64,000 nucleotides of DNA from Baekduia alba (GTDB lineage: Bacteria > Actinomycetota > Thermoleophilia > Solirubrobacterales > Solirubrobacteraceae). Position numbers and translations under genes: made by a program. The DNA is taken from positions 3,472,001 to 3,536,000 of the forward strand of contig NZ_CP114013.1 of NCBI RefSeq assembly GCF_028416635.1, in the 5' to 3' direction. The stretch's first letter is position 1, and every line of letters begins with the position of its first letter. The notes beneath the pieces were generated by a model that worked only from the letters and a program-made list of their open reading frames with translations, did not search any database and had not been told where the DNA came from. Positions 29,697 to 38,279 of this stretch are shown in pieces.

Positions 29697-30463
29697 GCCG
29701 CCACCAGGCCGCGGCGCTCGATGCGCGCCAGGTGGACACGCCGGTAGATCGTCGTCGCGATCGCGATCCCGGGGCGCGCGCGGGGCGCGCAGGCGCCGAG
29801 CACGGCGCGGGCCGAGTCCCGGAACAGCTGGGCGGCGCGGCGGACCTCGTCGAGCGGCACGGGCGTCGGGCGCCCGGCGGCCAGCGCGTCCTCGTCGAGG
29901 TCGGGCAGGTAGACGCGGTCCATGTTGTAGTCCTCGCGGACGTCGCGCAGAAAGTTCGTGAGCTGGAAGGCGACGCCGAGGCGGGCGACGTCCTCCGCCC
30001 GCTCGCGCGGCACGCCGATCAGCGGCGCCATGACGCGGCCGACGGCGGCGGCGCTGCCGTTCATGTAGGCGTCGAGCTCGGCGCGCGAGCCGATCCGGAC
30101 GCGGCCGACGCAGTCGACCCGCATCGAGTCCATGTACACGTTGAGCTCGGTCAGCGGGAGGTCGTGGCGGCGGCCGGCGTCCACGAGCGCGGAGATCAGC
30201 GGGTGGTCGCTGCCGCCGTTGGCGATGCCGTCGACCAGGGTGCGCTGCCACGCGTCGAGCGCGGCGCGGCGGCCCTGGGGCGTCGGCGCGCGGTCCGGCC
30301 CGTCGACCAGCTCGTCGGCGCCGCGCAGGAACCCGTACAGCGCATGGACCGCCGGACGCACGTCGCGGCCCAGCACCTGGGTGGCCAGGTGGAAGGTCGG
30401 GTCGTGCCGGCGCTGAAGCGCGGCGCAGCGGAGGTAGGCGTCCTGGGTGTCCGTGAGCGGCAT
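29693..30463 (-). CDS. Phytoene/squalene synthase family protein
   Basis: 256 residues, shorter than the usual 280-300. Head-to-head prenyl transferase motifs are present: the first Asp-rich motif in GFLRGADELVDG (about 44-55) and the second in NFLRDVREDYNMDRVYLP (about 181-198). It should condense two farnesyl or geranylgeranyl diphosphates. Which product is made cannot be settled; no desaturase or cyclase gene is near, only the reductase. The start has a textbook AAGGAGA site. It heads the operon and is divergent from the ArsA-like gene. Confidence 0.88.
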   Translation of the reverse strand: MPLTDTQDAYLRCAALQRRHDPTFHLATQVLGRDVRPAVHALYGFLRGADELVDGPDRAPTPQGRRAALDAWQRTLVDGIANGGSDHPLISALVDAGRRHDLPLTELNVYMDSMRVDCVGRVRIGSRAELDAYMNGSAAAVGRVMAPLIGVPRERAEDVARLGVAFQLTNFLRDVREDYNMDRVYLPDLDEDALAAGRPTPVPLDEVRRAAQLFRDSARAVLGACAPRARPGIAIATTIYRRVHLARIERRGLVAA

Positions 30464-30505
30464 GTTCTCCTTTGTGGTGGGCTACGTACACCCCTGGACG
30501 TGCAG

Positions 30506-31351
30506 ATGAACCCAAACGCATCCGACAAGCGCCTCGTGGTCGTCACGGGCAAGGGTGGCACGGGCCGCACCACGGTCGCGGCCGCGCTCGCGCTGGGCGC
30601 GGCGCGCCGCGGGCGCCGGACGGTCCTGGCCGAGGTCGGGGGCGCGTCGCGGCTCGGGCTGGTCGACGGCACGTTCGACACCGTGACGATCGACCCGGAG
30701 GCCGCGCTCGAAGAGTGGCTGGGCCATCAGCTGCCGCGGCGGCTGGCGCGCCTGCTGGCGCGGTCGGGGGCGTTCGGCGCGTTCGTCGGCGCCGCGCCGG
30801 GGGCCCGGGAGCTCGTGACGATCTACCAGGCGTGGGCGCTGGGCGAGGACTACGACACGGTGGTGTTGGACGCACCCGCGTCCGGGCACGGCGTCGCGCT
30901 GCTGCGCACGCCGCGGACGTTCGCCGACATCGCCCGCGTCGGCCCGATCGCCCGGCAGGCGCGCACGGTCGCCGACGCGCTGGCCGATCCGGCCGTGTGC
31001 CGCCTCGTCGCGGTCGCGCTCCCGGGCGAGCTGGCCGTGGCCGAGACGCTCGAGCTCGAGGCCCAGGTCGAGGCCACGCTGGGCCGCTCGCTCGACGCGA
31101 TCGTCGTCAACGGCGTCTGGCCCCGCCGGTTGGGCGCACGCGAAGCCGAAGCCGTCGACGGAGCCGTCAACGGCCACGCCCGCCGCGCCGCCCTCGCCGC
31201 AACCGGCCGCGTCCGCACCCAGCAGACCCAGCTCTCACGCCTGCGCCGCGAGGCCTCGACGCCGATCCAGACGCTGCCGTTCGTGTTCACCGAACGCCTG
31301 GACGACACGGACGTCGCAGGGTTCGCGACGCGGCTGGAGCGGGGGCGCTAG
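30506..31351 (+). CDS. ArsA/MinD-like anion-transporting ATPase homolog
   Basis: 281 residues of the deviant-Walker ATPase superfamily. The P-loop reads VVTGKGGTGRTTVAAAL: the signature Lys of KGG is present but the usual GKT lysine is Arg. DTVVLDAPASGHGVALLRTP (about 120-139) matches the ArsA/GET3 switch region. No arsenic-binding cysteines or neighbouring ars genes are seen. In actinobacteria such proteins occur in pairs of unknown role; only one is here. A GTG at 30500 is an alternative start. It shares its last bases CTAG with the convergent membrane protein gene. Confidence 0.78.
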   Translation: MNPNASDKRLVVVTGKGGTGRTTVAAALALGAARRGRRTVLAEVGGASRLGLVDGTFDTVTIDPEAALEEWLGHQLPRRLARLLARSGAFGAFVGAAPGARELVTIYQAWALGEDYDTVVLDAPASGHGVALLRTPRTFADIARVGPIARQARTVADALADPAVCRLVAVALPGELAVAETLELEAQVEATLGRSLDAIVVNGVWPRRLGAREAEAVDGAVNGHARRAALAATGRVRTQQTQLSRLRREASTPIQTLPFVFTERLDDTDVAGFATRLERGR

Positions 31352-33543
31352 GGCTCGACCGTGCGGAGGACGAGGAAGTGCCCGCCCTTCTTGACCACGT
31401 CGATCCTGTAGCGCGCGCTGAGGGCGTTCAGTGCCTCCGCCTGCAGTGGGGACAGACCGTTCGCGTAGTCCTGGCCGATCAAGATGTCGGTGCCGGCCGG
31501 CACGGCGTCGACGGCACGCGCGATGCGGCTGGCGGAGGACGCGATCAGGTCATCCTCGGACGGGTGACCGATCGGGAGCGCGTTGCGGCGACCGGAACGC
31601 ATCAGCAACTCGGTCGTCAGGTCGGGTCGGGCGAGGATCAGCGCCGGCTGGTGCGGGCGCCAGTAGCGAGCGAGCAGCTGGCCGCCTTCGAGCGCGTCGG
31701 CGTCCATCACCGGATTGCCCCACCACAGCCTCAGCGAGCTCGACAGGCTCGACGCCCCGCCACCGTGCGGGATGACCTGAGCCAGGGCGGTGTGCCCCCA
31801 GCCGGCCCGGACCTCGCGCCACGCGTTGCCGATGGTCAGCGCCGCCGCAACGACGAGGATCGCGACGACCGCGAGCGCCGGCCGCGCCACGGCGCGCCGC
31901 CCCTTGGTCCCGAGCAGCACGCTGACCCAGAGCGCGAGGTACGCGACGACCGGCGGCAAGAGGTGCACGAGGTTGTTGTCCACCGAGCGACCCAAGTAAT
32001 ACGTGTAGCTCGCGATCGCGAACCCGGTGAACCCTGCGAGCGCGACCCGCGTGACCGTCGGGATGGTCACGCGCCGCTCGAGCACGACCCACAAGAGCGC
32101 CGCCGCTGACAGGATCGTGAGTGCCCCCATGAGCGGCCCCTGGCCGAAGAACGTGACCGGCAGCTGCCCGAAGCCCCTGGTGTAGAGCTTGATGTAGTCG
32201 ATGTACGGGCCCCAGTCCGGGTTCCCGGCGAACACCGCCACCGCGAGCGTGAACAGCGCCACGCCGGCGACCGCGGCTCCGACGTACGAAGCAGCCCCGA
32301 TGACGACGCGTCGTAGCCGGTGCCCGTCGTCGTCGGCCAGCGCCTCGACGACCGTGATCGCCAGGGCGGTGACGATCGTGTAGGTGAAGCTCTCGAAGCT
32401 CCAGACCGCCGCGACGGCGACCGCCAGGAGAGTCAACGCGCGGACGGGTCGCGCCCAGCCCGGCCGTCGCGCGCCCAGCACGGCCAGGCCGATCACCAGA
32501 TAGGGCGCGCCGAAGCGCAGCGGGCCGGTGCTCGGGAACTCGAAGTACGTGCCGTAGGCGGTGTTGAAGACCTGGCGCGAGATCGCGACGAGCGTCGCAG
32601 TGGCGGCGAGCAGCGGCCGGCGCGTGGCAGCGCGCAGGATCCCGTAGAAGAGCACGTACTGCGCGCCGGTCAGGAAGGCTTGGAGGAGGATGAAGCCGCC
32701 GTAGCCGAGCGGCACGACCCAGAACATGCTCCGCAGCCCGTAGAGCATCCCGAGGCCGTACTGCGACCACGTGTCGACCAGCGCCGGCCGTCCATGGACC
32801 ACCGCGTTGACGGGTCCGAGGAAGAAGTTCGCGCTGTAGGCGGACTGAACCGAGACCGCCTGCTCGACCGTCGTCGTCCGGAAGACGAGCAGGAACACGG
32901 CGACGCCGAAGACGACCTCGATCGCCGTGCGTGCGCCGCGCCACGGGATGGCGATCCGGACGGTACGCAGCGCCGCGAACATGACGACCGCGAGCGGCAC
33001 CGCGATCCACAGGACGCGCTCGGTCCCGATGGCCGGCGGGAGGAACGGGAGGACCAGGACGGCGAGCGCCATGACCGTCACGGCGTGCCAGCCGCGATGT
33101 CGGAGCAGGGTCATCGGCACCCACCGTGCCGCGAGGAACGGCCCCACCACCGCGACCACGCCGGACAGGGCGAGCACCGCGTTGAAGGCGTGGCCGCCGT
33201 CGCCGGCCCAGCGCACGACGATGCCGAGCATGAGCGCCGAGGTGCTCAGCGCCACGCCCATCGCCGTCGCCGCGCCGGCGCGCTGCTGACGGCGTGCGAG
33301 CAGGAACCCGCCGGGCAGCCCGACGACGACGGCGATCACCCACAGGCGGGTCTCCCAGTCCTCCCCGGGCCCGACGACCGCGATGATCGCGGCGCCGACC
33401 GCGATGAAGACGGCGGCGGTCGCGGTGAGGTACGCCAGGATCTCGGAGGCGTCGACGCGTGGCGCGGCGGGCGGCACGGCCTGCGACGCCCGCGTCTGCT
33501 GGCGCTGCGCCCTCGTGCGCCGGCGCTGAGCCGTGGTCGCCAT
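31348..33543 (-). CDS. Polytopic membrane protein, probable GT-C-type glycosyltransferase
   Basis: 731 residues. A basic Gln/Arg/Thr-rich cytoplasmic N-terminus (about 30) is followed by roughly 14-16 hydrophobic helices to about residue 560 and a soluble C-terminal part of about 160 residues. The large loop NFFLGPVNAVVHGRPALVDT followed by WSQYGLG recalls polyprenyl-phosphate-dependent sugar transferases or O-antigen-type membrane enzymes. It is translationally coupled (ATGA overlap) to a family 2 glycosyltransferase that should make the lipid-linked sugar donor. Function is inferred from topology and neighbour; no catalytic residue can be named confidently. Confidence 0.6.
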   Translation of the reverse strand: MATTAQRRRTRAQRQQTRASQAVPPAAPRVDASEILAYLTATAAVFIAVGAAIIAVVGPGEDWETRLWVIAVVVGLPGGFLLARRQQRAGAATAMGVALSTSALMLGIVVRWAGDGGHAFNAVLALSGVVAVVGPFLAARWVPMTLLRHRGWHAVTVMALAVLVLPFLPPAIGTERVLWIAVPLAVVMFAALRTVRIAIPWRGARTAIEVVFGVAVFLLVFRTTTVEQAVSVQSAYSANFFLGPVNAVVHGRPALVDTWSQYGLGMLYGLRSMFWVVPLGYGGFILLQAFLTGAQYVLFYGILRAATRRPLLAATATLVAISRQVFNTAYGTYFEFPSTGPLRFGAPYLVIGLAVLGARRPGWARPVRALTLLAVAVAAVWSFESFTYTIVTALAITVVEALADDDGHRLRRVVIGAASYVGAAVAGVALFTLAVAVFAGNPDWGPYIDYIKLYTRGFGQLPVTFFGQGPLMGALTILSAAALLWVVLERRVTIPTVTRVALAGFTGFAIASYTYYLGRSVDNNLVHLLPPVVAYLALWVSVLLGTKGRRAVARPALAVVAILVVAAALTIGNAWREVRAGWGHTALAQVIPHGGGASSLSSSLRLWWGNPVMDADALEGGQLLARYWRPHQPALILARPDLTTELLMRSGRRNALPIGHPSEDDLIASSASRIARAVDAVPAGTDILIGQDYANGLSPLQAEALNALSARYRIDVVKKGGHFLVLRTVEP

Positions 33544-34592
33544 CAGCTCAGCTGCACCGGGTAGGTCGGCGCCGGGCGGGCCGACTCCGGCGCCTCGTCC
33601 TCGAGGCCGCGGCGGGTGCGAGCGGCGGGGATCTCGGTGCCGATCGGTGCGTTGAGGATGGACTCCACCACGAAGGGCGGGCGGCGTTTGACCTCTTCGT
33701 AGACGTGTGCGAGGTAGGAGCCGATGATGCTCAGGCACAGCAGCTGGATGCCGCCGAGGAAGAGGACGACCATCATCACCGTCGTGATGCCGCGCGGCAC
33801 GAGGCCGGGATCGATCACGCGCACCACGAGCTGGGCGAAGATCGAGAAGAAGGCCAGGGCGACGATCGAGAGCGCGAGGCCGGTGATGAGGTCCAATGGC
33901 GCGTAGGAGAACGAGACGATCGCCCGCCGCGCCCAGCCGAGGTTCTTGCGGAAGTTGTTGGTGGTCGTGCCGAACATCCGCTCCGGCCGCACGTACGGCA
34001 CGCCGATCTGCTTGAAGCCGACCCAGGCGCGCAGGCCGCGCATCAGGCGATGGGTCTCCGGCAGCGCGTTCATCGCGTCGACGACGCGGCGGTCGACGAG
34101 GCCGAAGTCGCCGGCGTCGACGGGCACGTCGACGTAGGCCATGCGCTTGAAGACGCGGTAGAACGACTTGTAGAACATCTGCATGTGCTTCGGCGCCTCG
34201 CGCTGGACGCGGACGCCGTAGACCACGTCGTAGCCCTCGCGCCACCTGGCGACGAACTCGGGGATCACCTCGGGCGGGTCCTGGAGGTCGCCGTCGAGCA
34301 GCACGACCGCGTCGCCGGTCGCGATCCGCATCCCGGAGGTGAACGCGCTCTGGGAGCCGAACGCCCGGGCGTGGTTGATCACCACCACCTTGGGGTCGCG
34401 CGCGGCCAGCTCCGCGAGCACGTCGCGCGCGTTGTCGGGCGAGCCGTCGTTGACGAAGATGATCTCGTAGTCGGTGCCGACCGACGCGAACGCCGCGACG
34501 AGGCGCTCGTGCATGATCGGAACGGCCTCGGCGTCCCGGTAGCAGGCGATCACCGCCGTGATCTTGGTCTGGACGGGGACGTTCGCGGCCAT
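33543..34592 (-). CDS. Polyprenyl-phosphate glycosyltransferase, family 2 (GtrB/ArnC/DPM1-like)
   Basis: 349 residues. GT-A fold: ITAVIACYRDAEAVPIMHERL, the acidic EIIFVNDGSPDNA, and DxD region AVVLLDGDLQDPPEVIPEF (about 94-112). Two C-terminal membrane helices (about 230-255 and 265-290) match the GtrB/ArnC architecture, in which a nucleotide sugar is transferred to undecaprenyl phosphate on the cytoplasmic face. The C-terminal tail of about 50 residues is Pro/Glu-rich. It probably feeds the downstream membrane protein. Confidence 0.88.
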   Translation of the reverse strand: MAANVPVQTKITAVIACYRDAEAVPIMHERLVAAFASVGTDYEIIFVNDGSPDNARDVLAELAARDPKVVVINHARAFGSQSAFTSGMRIATGDAVVLLDGDLQDPPEVIPEFVARWREGYDVVYGVRVQREAPKHMQMFYKSFYRVFKRMAYVDVPVDAGDFGLVDRRVVDAMNALPETHRLMRGLRAWVGFKQIGVPYVRPERMFGTTTNNFRKNLGWARRAIVSFSYAPLDLITGLALSIVALAFFSIFAQLVVRVIDPGLVPRGITTVMMVVLFLGGIQLLCLSIIGSYLAHVYEEVKRRPPFVVESILNAPIGTEIPAARTRRGLEDEAPESARPAPTYPVQLS

Positions 34593-34601
34593 GGGACCGC
34601 G

Positions 34602-34607
34602 AAGGTA
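34602..34607 (-). promoter_or_regulatory. -10-like hexamer of the family 2 glycosyltransferase gene
   Basis: TACCTT on the minus strand ends nine bases before the ATG at 34592. Confidence 0.4.
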
Positions 34608-34889
34608 CGCGCCGCCGGATCGCCTGCGGGAACGGGCGTTGACAGCTGGCTGGGCCGCCCCCACTAGGACAGACGTCCGTTCGGGCAGGAACGGCCCTCC
34701 AGCCGGCGGCACACGGGCCGACGATAGGGAAGCAACACAACAGGCGAATACGACCCACGGACGGGTCGGCCCTGAGCTCGAGCGTCGCTTCTGGAGGGAG
34801 CGCGACGCCAGCATCATCGGGACCGCCAAGGATCGAGAGTCGAACCTTCGCCACATATACGCCTCCCACCGGAGGGGACATCCACGGTG

Positions 34890-34921
34890 CGGACCCGAGC
34901 GACGACGGTTGCTCGGGTCCG
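34890..34921 (+). terminator. 11-bp hairpin before the ABC exporter genes
   Basis: Arms 34890-34900 and 34911-34921 are perfectly complementary with a ten-base loop, followed by TTCCCGTTT. It looks like an intrinsic terminator or attenuator on the plus strand, 54 bases before the exporter start. Confidence 0.45.
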
Positions 34922-34961
34922 TTCCCGTTTAACCGTCAAGGACGACGGTGGCTCCGGGGTG

Positions 34962-34967
34962 TAGCTT
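34962..34967 (+). promoter_or_regulatory. -10-like hexamer of the ABC exporter operon
   Basis: TAGCTT ends seven bases before the GTG at 34975 and downstream of the alternative GTG at 34948, supporting 34975 as the start. Confidence 0.45.
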
Positions 34968-34974
34968 CGGGACC

Positions 34975-35886
34975 GTGTCCCCCTCTCCCCAGGACGCGGC
35001 GGCCATCCGGCTGCGCGGTGTCGTCAAGCGCTACGGCGACGTCACCGCCGTCGCCGGGCTGGACCTGACCGTCCCGACCGGGACGTGCGTCGGGCTGCTC
35101 GGCCCCAACGGGGCGGGCAAGTCCACCACCATGAGGCTGCTCACCGCGCAGGCGATCGCCGACGAGGGGACGCTGGAGGTCCTCGGGCTGCCGCTGCCCG
35201 AGGAGTCCAAGGCGGCGCGGGCGCAGATGGGCGTCGTACCGCAGCTCGACAACCTCGACGTGACGCTGACCGTCGAGCAGAACCTCCTGGTCTTCACGCA
35301 CCTGTACCGGATCGGCCGCGCGCAGCGGCGCGACGCGATCGAGCGCGCGCTGGACATCGCGAACCTCGGCGACCGGCGCGCGGCCAAGGTCAACGAGCTC
35401 AGCGGCGGGATGCGCCGGCGGCTGCTGATCGCGCGGGCGCTGGTGCACCGGCCGCGGCTCGTGCTGCTCGACGAGCCGACCGTCGGGCTGGACCCGCAGG
35501 TGCGCCAGGAGCTCTGGGCGCTGATCGACCGGCTGCGCAGCGAGGGCACGTCGATCCTGATGTCCACGCACTACATCGAGGAGGCCGAGCGCCTGGCCGA
35601 CACGGTGGTCGTGGTCTCGGCGGGCGCCGCGGTGGCGGTCGGCCGGCCGGGCGACCTGGTCGCCGAGCACGCCGGCCGCGAGGCGCTGGAGGTCTACGGG
35701 CCGCCGCTGAGGCTGCGCGAGATCGAGCAGGACGCCGGCGCGCGCGGCTGGGCGACGCGCCGGACCGGGACGTCGGTGACGATCCTGCGCGCCGAGGAGC
35801 TCAACGGCGACGTGCCCGACGGCGAGCGCCGCACGGCGAACCTGGAAGACGTGTTCGTGTTACTGACCGGTGAGGAGATCGCCTGA
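34975..35886 (+). CDS. ABC-2 exporter ATP-binding protein (NodI/DrrA type)
   Basis: 303 residues. Walker A LLGPNGAGKSTTMRLL, signature LSGGMRRRLLIARAL, Walker B LVLLDEPTVGLDPQ and switch STHYIEEAE. MGVVPQLDNLDVTLTVEQNL after Walker A and the about 80-residue C-terminal domain fit the NodI/DrrA exporters of lipids, oligosaccharides or drugs. The TGA overlaps the permease ATG by one base. Given the adjacent glycosyltransferases it may export a glycoconjugate, but this is inference. Confidence 0.92.
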   Translation: MSPSPQDAAAIRLRGVVKRYGDVTAVAGLDLTVPTGTCVGLLGPNGAGKSTTMRLLTAQAIADEGTLEVLGLPLPEESKAARAQMGVVPQLDNLDVTLTVEQNLLVFTHLYRIGRAQRRDAIERALDIANLGDRRAAKVNELSGGMRRRLLIARALVHRPRLVLLDEPTVGLDPQVRQELWALIDRLRSEGTSILMSTHYIEEAERLADTVVVVSAGAAVAVGRPGDLVAEHAGREALEVYGPPLRLREIEQDAGARGWATRRTGTSVTILRAEELNGDVPDGERRTANLEDVFVLLTGEEIA

Positions 35887-36677
35887 TGGCTGCCGACGTC
35901 GCCGAGCGCCAGCCGCGCCGCCTGGACAAGCCCGCGCTCACGGGCGTGCTCGTGCGCGAGGTCGTCAACTTCGGGTCCTACTGGCGGGCCTCGACGTTCT
36001 CCTCGACGATCGAGCCCACGATCTACCTGCTGGCCTTCGGGTTCGGCTTCGGGTCGCTCGTCAGCGAGGTCGACGGCATGGACTACGTCCAGTTCGTCGG
36101 GACCGGGACCGTGGCGACCGCCGTGCTGTTCGCGTCCGTGTTCCCCGCGATGTTCGGGACGTTCGTCAAACGCGAGTACCAACGGACCTACGACGCGATC
36201 CTGGCCGCGCCGGTGGACACCGAGGAGCTGGTGACCGCCGAGTGCCTGTGGATCGCGGCTCGCGCCGGCATCTACGGCTGCGTGCCCATGTTGGTGGCCA
36301 TGGTCTTCGGCCTCGACCCGTCGTGGGGCATGTTGCTGGTGCCCTTCATCGCGTTCATCGCGGGCTACGGGTGGGCGTCGTTCGGGACGCTGATCTCGGC
36401 GGTCATGACGTCGATCGACAACTTCAGCTACGTGACGTCGACGGTCATCACGCCGCTGTTCCTCGTCGCCGGGACGTTCTTCCCGATCTCCGGCCTGCCG
36501 GAGTGGGCGCAGGTGCTGGCGAACGTCAACCCGCTCTACCACTGCGTGCAGCTCGTGCGCGACGCGGTGTTCGGCCTGGTCTGGGATGACCTCTGGCACC
36601 TCGGGTTCCTGGTGGCCTTCGGCTTCGCGGCGTGGCGGGTGGCGATCAACCGCATGGAGAAGCGGCTGATCGACTGA
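35886..36677 (+). CDS. ABC-2 exporter permease (NodJ type)
   Basis: 263 residues with six membrane helices and the ABC-2 signature at LILAAPVDTEELVTAE/GMLLVPFIAF, followed by the NodJ-like LFLVAGTFFPISGLPEWAQVL near residue 200. It forms the exporter with the preceding ATPase. The stop codon lies two bases before the CTAG boundary of the MITE-like element. Confidence 0.9.
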   Translation: MAADVAERQPRRLDKPALTGVLVREVVNFGSYWRASTFSSTIEPTIYLLAFGFGFGSLVSEVDGMDYVQFVGTGTVATAVLFASVFPAMFGTFVKREYQRTYDAILAAPVDTEELVTAECLWIAARAGIYGCVPMLVAMVFGLDPSWGMLLVPFIAFIAGYGWASFGTLISAVMTSIDNFSYVTSTVITPLFLVAGTFFPISGLPEWAQVLANVNPLYHCVQLVRDAVFGLVWDDLWHLGFLVAFGFAAWRVAINRMEKRLID

Positions 36678-36678
36678 G

Positions 36679-36846
36679 CTAGTGTCCTGATTCATCAATT
36701 CGACGGCAGTCTGCGGGCGCCCGCTGGCGCCGGGCAACCGGCGGCGTCCTCGCCGGGACCACCAGCACGACTGCGTCCGCCGCCGGCTGCCTGACGCGAC
36801 CGTGCATCCCGCACACTGCGGCCGAATCAACGAATCGGGACACTAG
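36679..36846. mobile_element. 168-bp MITE-like element with 24-bp inverted ends and CTAG borders
   Basis: The ends 36679-36702 and 36823-36846 are inverted copies matching at 20 of 24 positions, each beginning CTAGTGTCC. No transposase is encoded. CTAG borders with a central TA are the target style of IS630/Tc1-type elements, so this is probably a non-autonomous relative. The right border supplies the TAG stop codon of the TfoX-like gene. Confidence 0.6.
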
Positions 36847-37178
36847 TCGCCCGCGGTGAACGCGAGCGCGGCGAGCGCGAGCTCGACCCACTCGGCGTGC
36901 GCGACGTTGGACTCCAGCCAGTCCTTCATCGGCCGGCCCTTGCCCGAGGGGTCGAACCGCACCCCGTCCCCCGCCGCCACCCGCGCGTCGACCTCGTCCG
37001 CGCCCAGGCGGGCGATCAGCGCCCCGCGCCTCAGCGCGACGAACATCTTCCCGCCGACCTTCACCGCCGGAGCGCCGAACCACAGCGCCTGCTCGACGTC
37101 ACCGGCCACCACGACCTCGTCCACGACGACCGCGAACGCCGCGAGCGCCTCGGCAGGTTCCTCGTCCCGGCGGGCCAT
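36843..37178 (-). CDS. TfoX/Sxy N-terminal domain protein
   Basis: 111 residues. AGDVEQALWFGAPAVKVGGKMFVALRRGALIARLGADEVD matches the TfoX N-terminal domain (about 25-65), followed by FDPSGKGRPMKDWLES. Only this domain is present, as in many actinobacterial proteins where a role in competence has not been shown. Its last codon and stop lie at the CTAG border of the MITE-like element, so the original C-terminus may have been altered by the insertion. Probably leaderless. Confidence 0.8.
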   Translation of the reverse strand: MARRDEEPAEALAAFAVVVDEVVVAGDVEQALWFGAPAVKVGGKMFVALRRGALIARLGADEVDARVAAGDGVRFDPSGKGRPMKDWLESNVAHAEWVELALAALAFTAGD

Positions 37179-37184
37179 GGCGAG

Positions 37185-37194
37185 AGTCTACGGT
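37185..37194. promoter_or_regulatory. Overlapping divergent -10-like hexamers (tfoX-like gene and pfkB-type gene)
   Basis: TAGACT on the minus strand (37185-37190) ends six bases before the tfoX-like ATG. TACGGT on the plus strand (37189-37194) lies 26 bases before the kinase ATG. The two share the bases TA, so the genes cannot easily be transcribed at the same moment. Confidence 0.35.
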
Positions 37195-37220
37195 CGGCCG
37201 CGAGATGGCAGGCTGTCCTC

Positions 37221-38165
37221 ATGATCGTCTGCGCCGCCCCCAACCCCTCCATCGACAAGCTCTTCATCGTCGACGCCGTCAGCGTCGGCTCCATCCACCG
37301 CCCGGACCGCCTGATCTCCCGCGCCGGCGGCAAGGGCCTCAACGTCGCGCGCGCCGCGCACGCGCTCGGAGCCGACGTCGTCGCGGTCGCGCTGCTGGCC
37401 GGCCACGCGGGCCGCTGGATCGCCGACGAGCTCGTCGAGGCCGGCGTGAAGACCGAGACCGTGTGGGCCGAGGGCGAGAGCCGCAGCTCGCTGTCGGTCG
37501 CCGCCGGCGGCGCGATGACCGAGTTCTACGAGCGCGGCACGCCGCCCGGCCCGGTCAGCTGGGACGCGTTCGTCGCCTCGGTCCGCGCGGTCGCCCGCGA
37601 CGGCGCGACCTGGCTGTCGATCTCGGGCTCGATGCCACCGCACGTTCCCGCGGAGGAGGCCGTGCGCCTCGTCGCCTCCGGCCGCGAGGTCGGCGCACGC
37701 GTGGCCGTCGACCAGCACGACCGGGCGCTCGCCGCCGCGCTGACCGCCGGCCCCGACCTGGTCAAGGTCAACCGCCACGAGGCGGCCGACCTCACCGGGC
37801 ACGCCGACCCGCAGCGCGCCGCCGCCGCCCTGCGCGAGCAGGCCGTCGCCGGCGGCGCCGACCCGGCCACCGCGCTGACCGTGGTCACGCTCGGCGAGGA
37901 GGGCGCGCTGATGCTCCTTCCGGACGGCAGCACCGTGCACGGCGACCTCGACGTCCGGGCGCCCTACCCCACCGGCTCCGGCGACTCGTTCCTGGCCGGC
38001 CTGCTCGCCGCCGACGACGCGGGGGCCGCGCCCGCCGACGCGCTCGCCGTCGCCCTCGGCGCCGCCACCGCCAACGCCGAGGCGGAGGGCGCCGGCACGT
38101 TCGACGCCGGCCGCGCCCGTGCGCTGGCCGAGCGCGCACGCGGCCGCGTCGTCGTGACCGCCTGA
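37221..38165 (+). CDS. PfkB-family 1-phosphofructokinase-like hexose kinase
   Basis: 314 residues. Ribokinase/PfkB fold: APNPSIDKLFIVD at the N-terminus, RAGGKGLNVARAAHALGADV (about 34-53), and the catalytic GSGDSFLAGLLAADD (about 253-267). The short IDKLF start and the GGKGxNVA motif place it with 1-phosphofructokinase or tagatose-6-phosphate kinase. No fructose PTS gene is adjacent, so the substrate is undecided. Followed after 114 bases by a small gene. Confidence 0.87.
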   Translation: MIVCAAPNPSIDKLFIVDAVSVGSIHRPDRLISRAGGKGLNVARAAHALGADVVAVALLAGHAGRWIADELVEAGVKTETVWAEGESRSSLSVAAGGAMTEFYERGTPPGPVSWDAFVASVRAVARDGATWLSISGSMPPHVPAEEAVRLVASGREVGARVAVDQHDRALAAALTAGPDLVKVNRHEAADLTGHADPQRAAAALREQAVAGGADPATALTVVTLGEEGALMLLPDGSTVHGDLDVRAPYPTGSGDSFLAGLLAADDAGAAPADALAVALGAATANAEAEGAGTFDAGRARALAERARGRVVVTA

Positions 38166-38279
38166 GCCGATGGCCCGGGATGCGGAGCGCTAGGCACGCT
38201 TGCCCCGCGTTGCGTCGCGGTGGGAGGATCGACGCGACAGGCCCGGCATCGGGCCGGGCCGCACCGCAAGGAGGCCGCA

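Larger units (their letters stand above)
34593..34974. other. 382-bp intergenic region between divergent genes, with a possible small RNA
   Basis: No convincing coding frame. On the plus strand a TTGACA (34639-34644) is followed 20 bases later by TAGGAC, a weak promoter candidate. A small stem CCTCC/GGAGG lies at 34863-34875, and a stronger hairpin with a T-rich flank lies at 34890-34921. The -10 elements of the two flanking genes are at its ends. The sequence is less GC-biased than surrounding genes. Confidence 0.4.
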
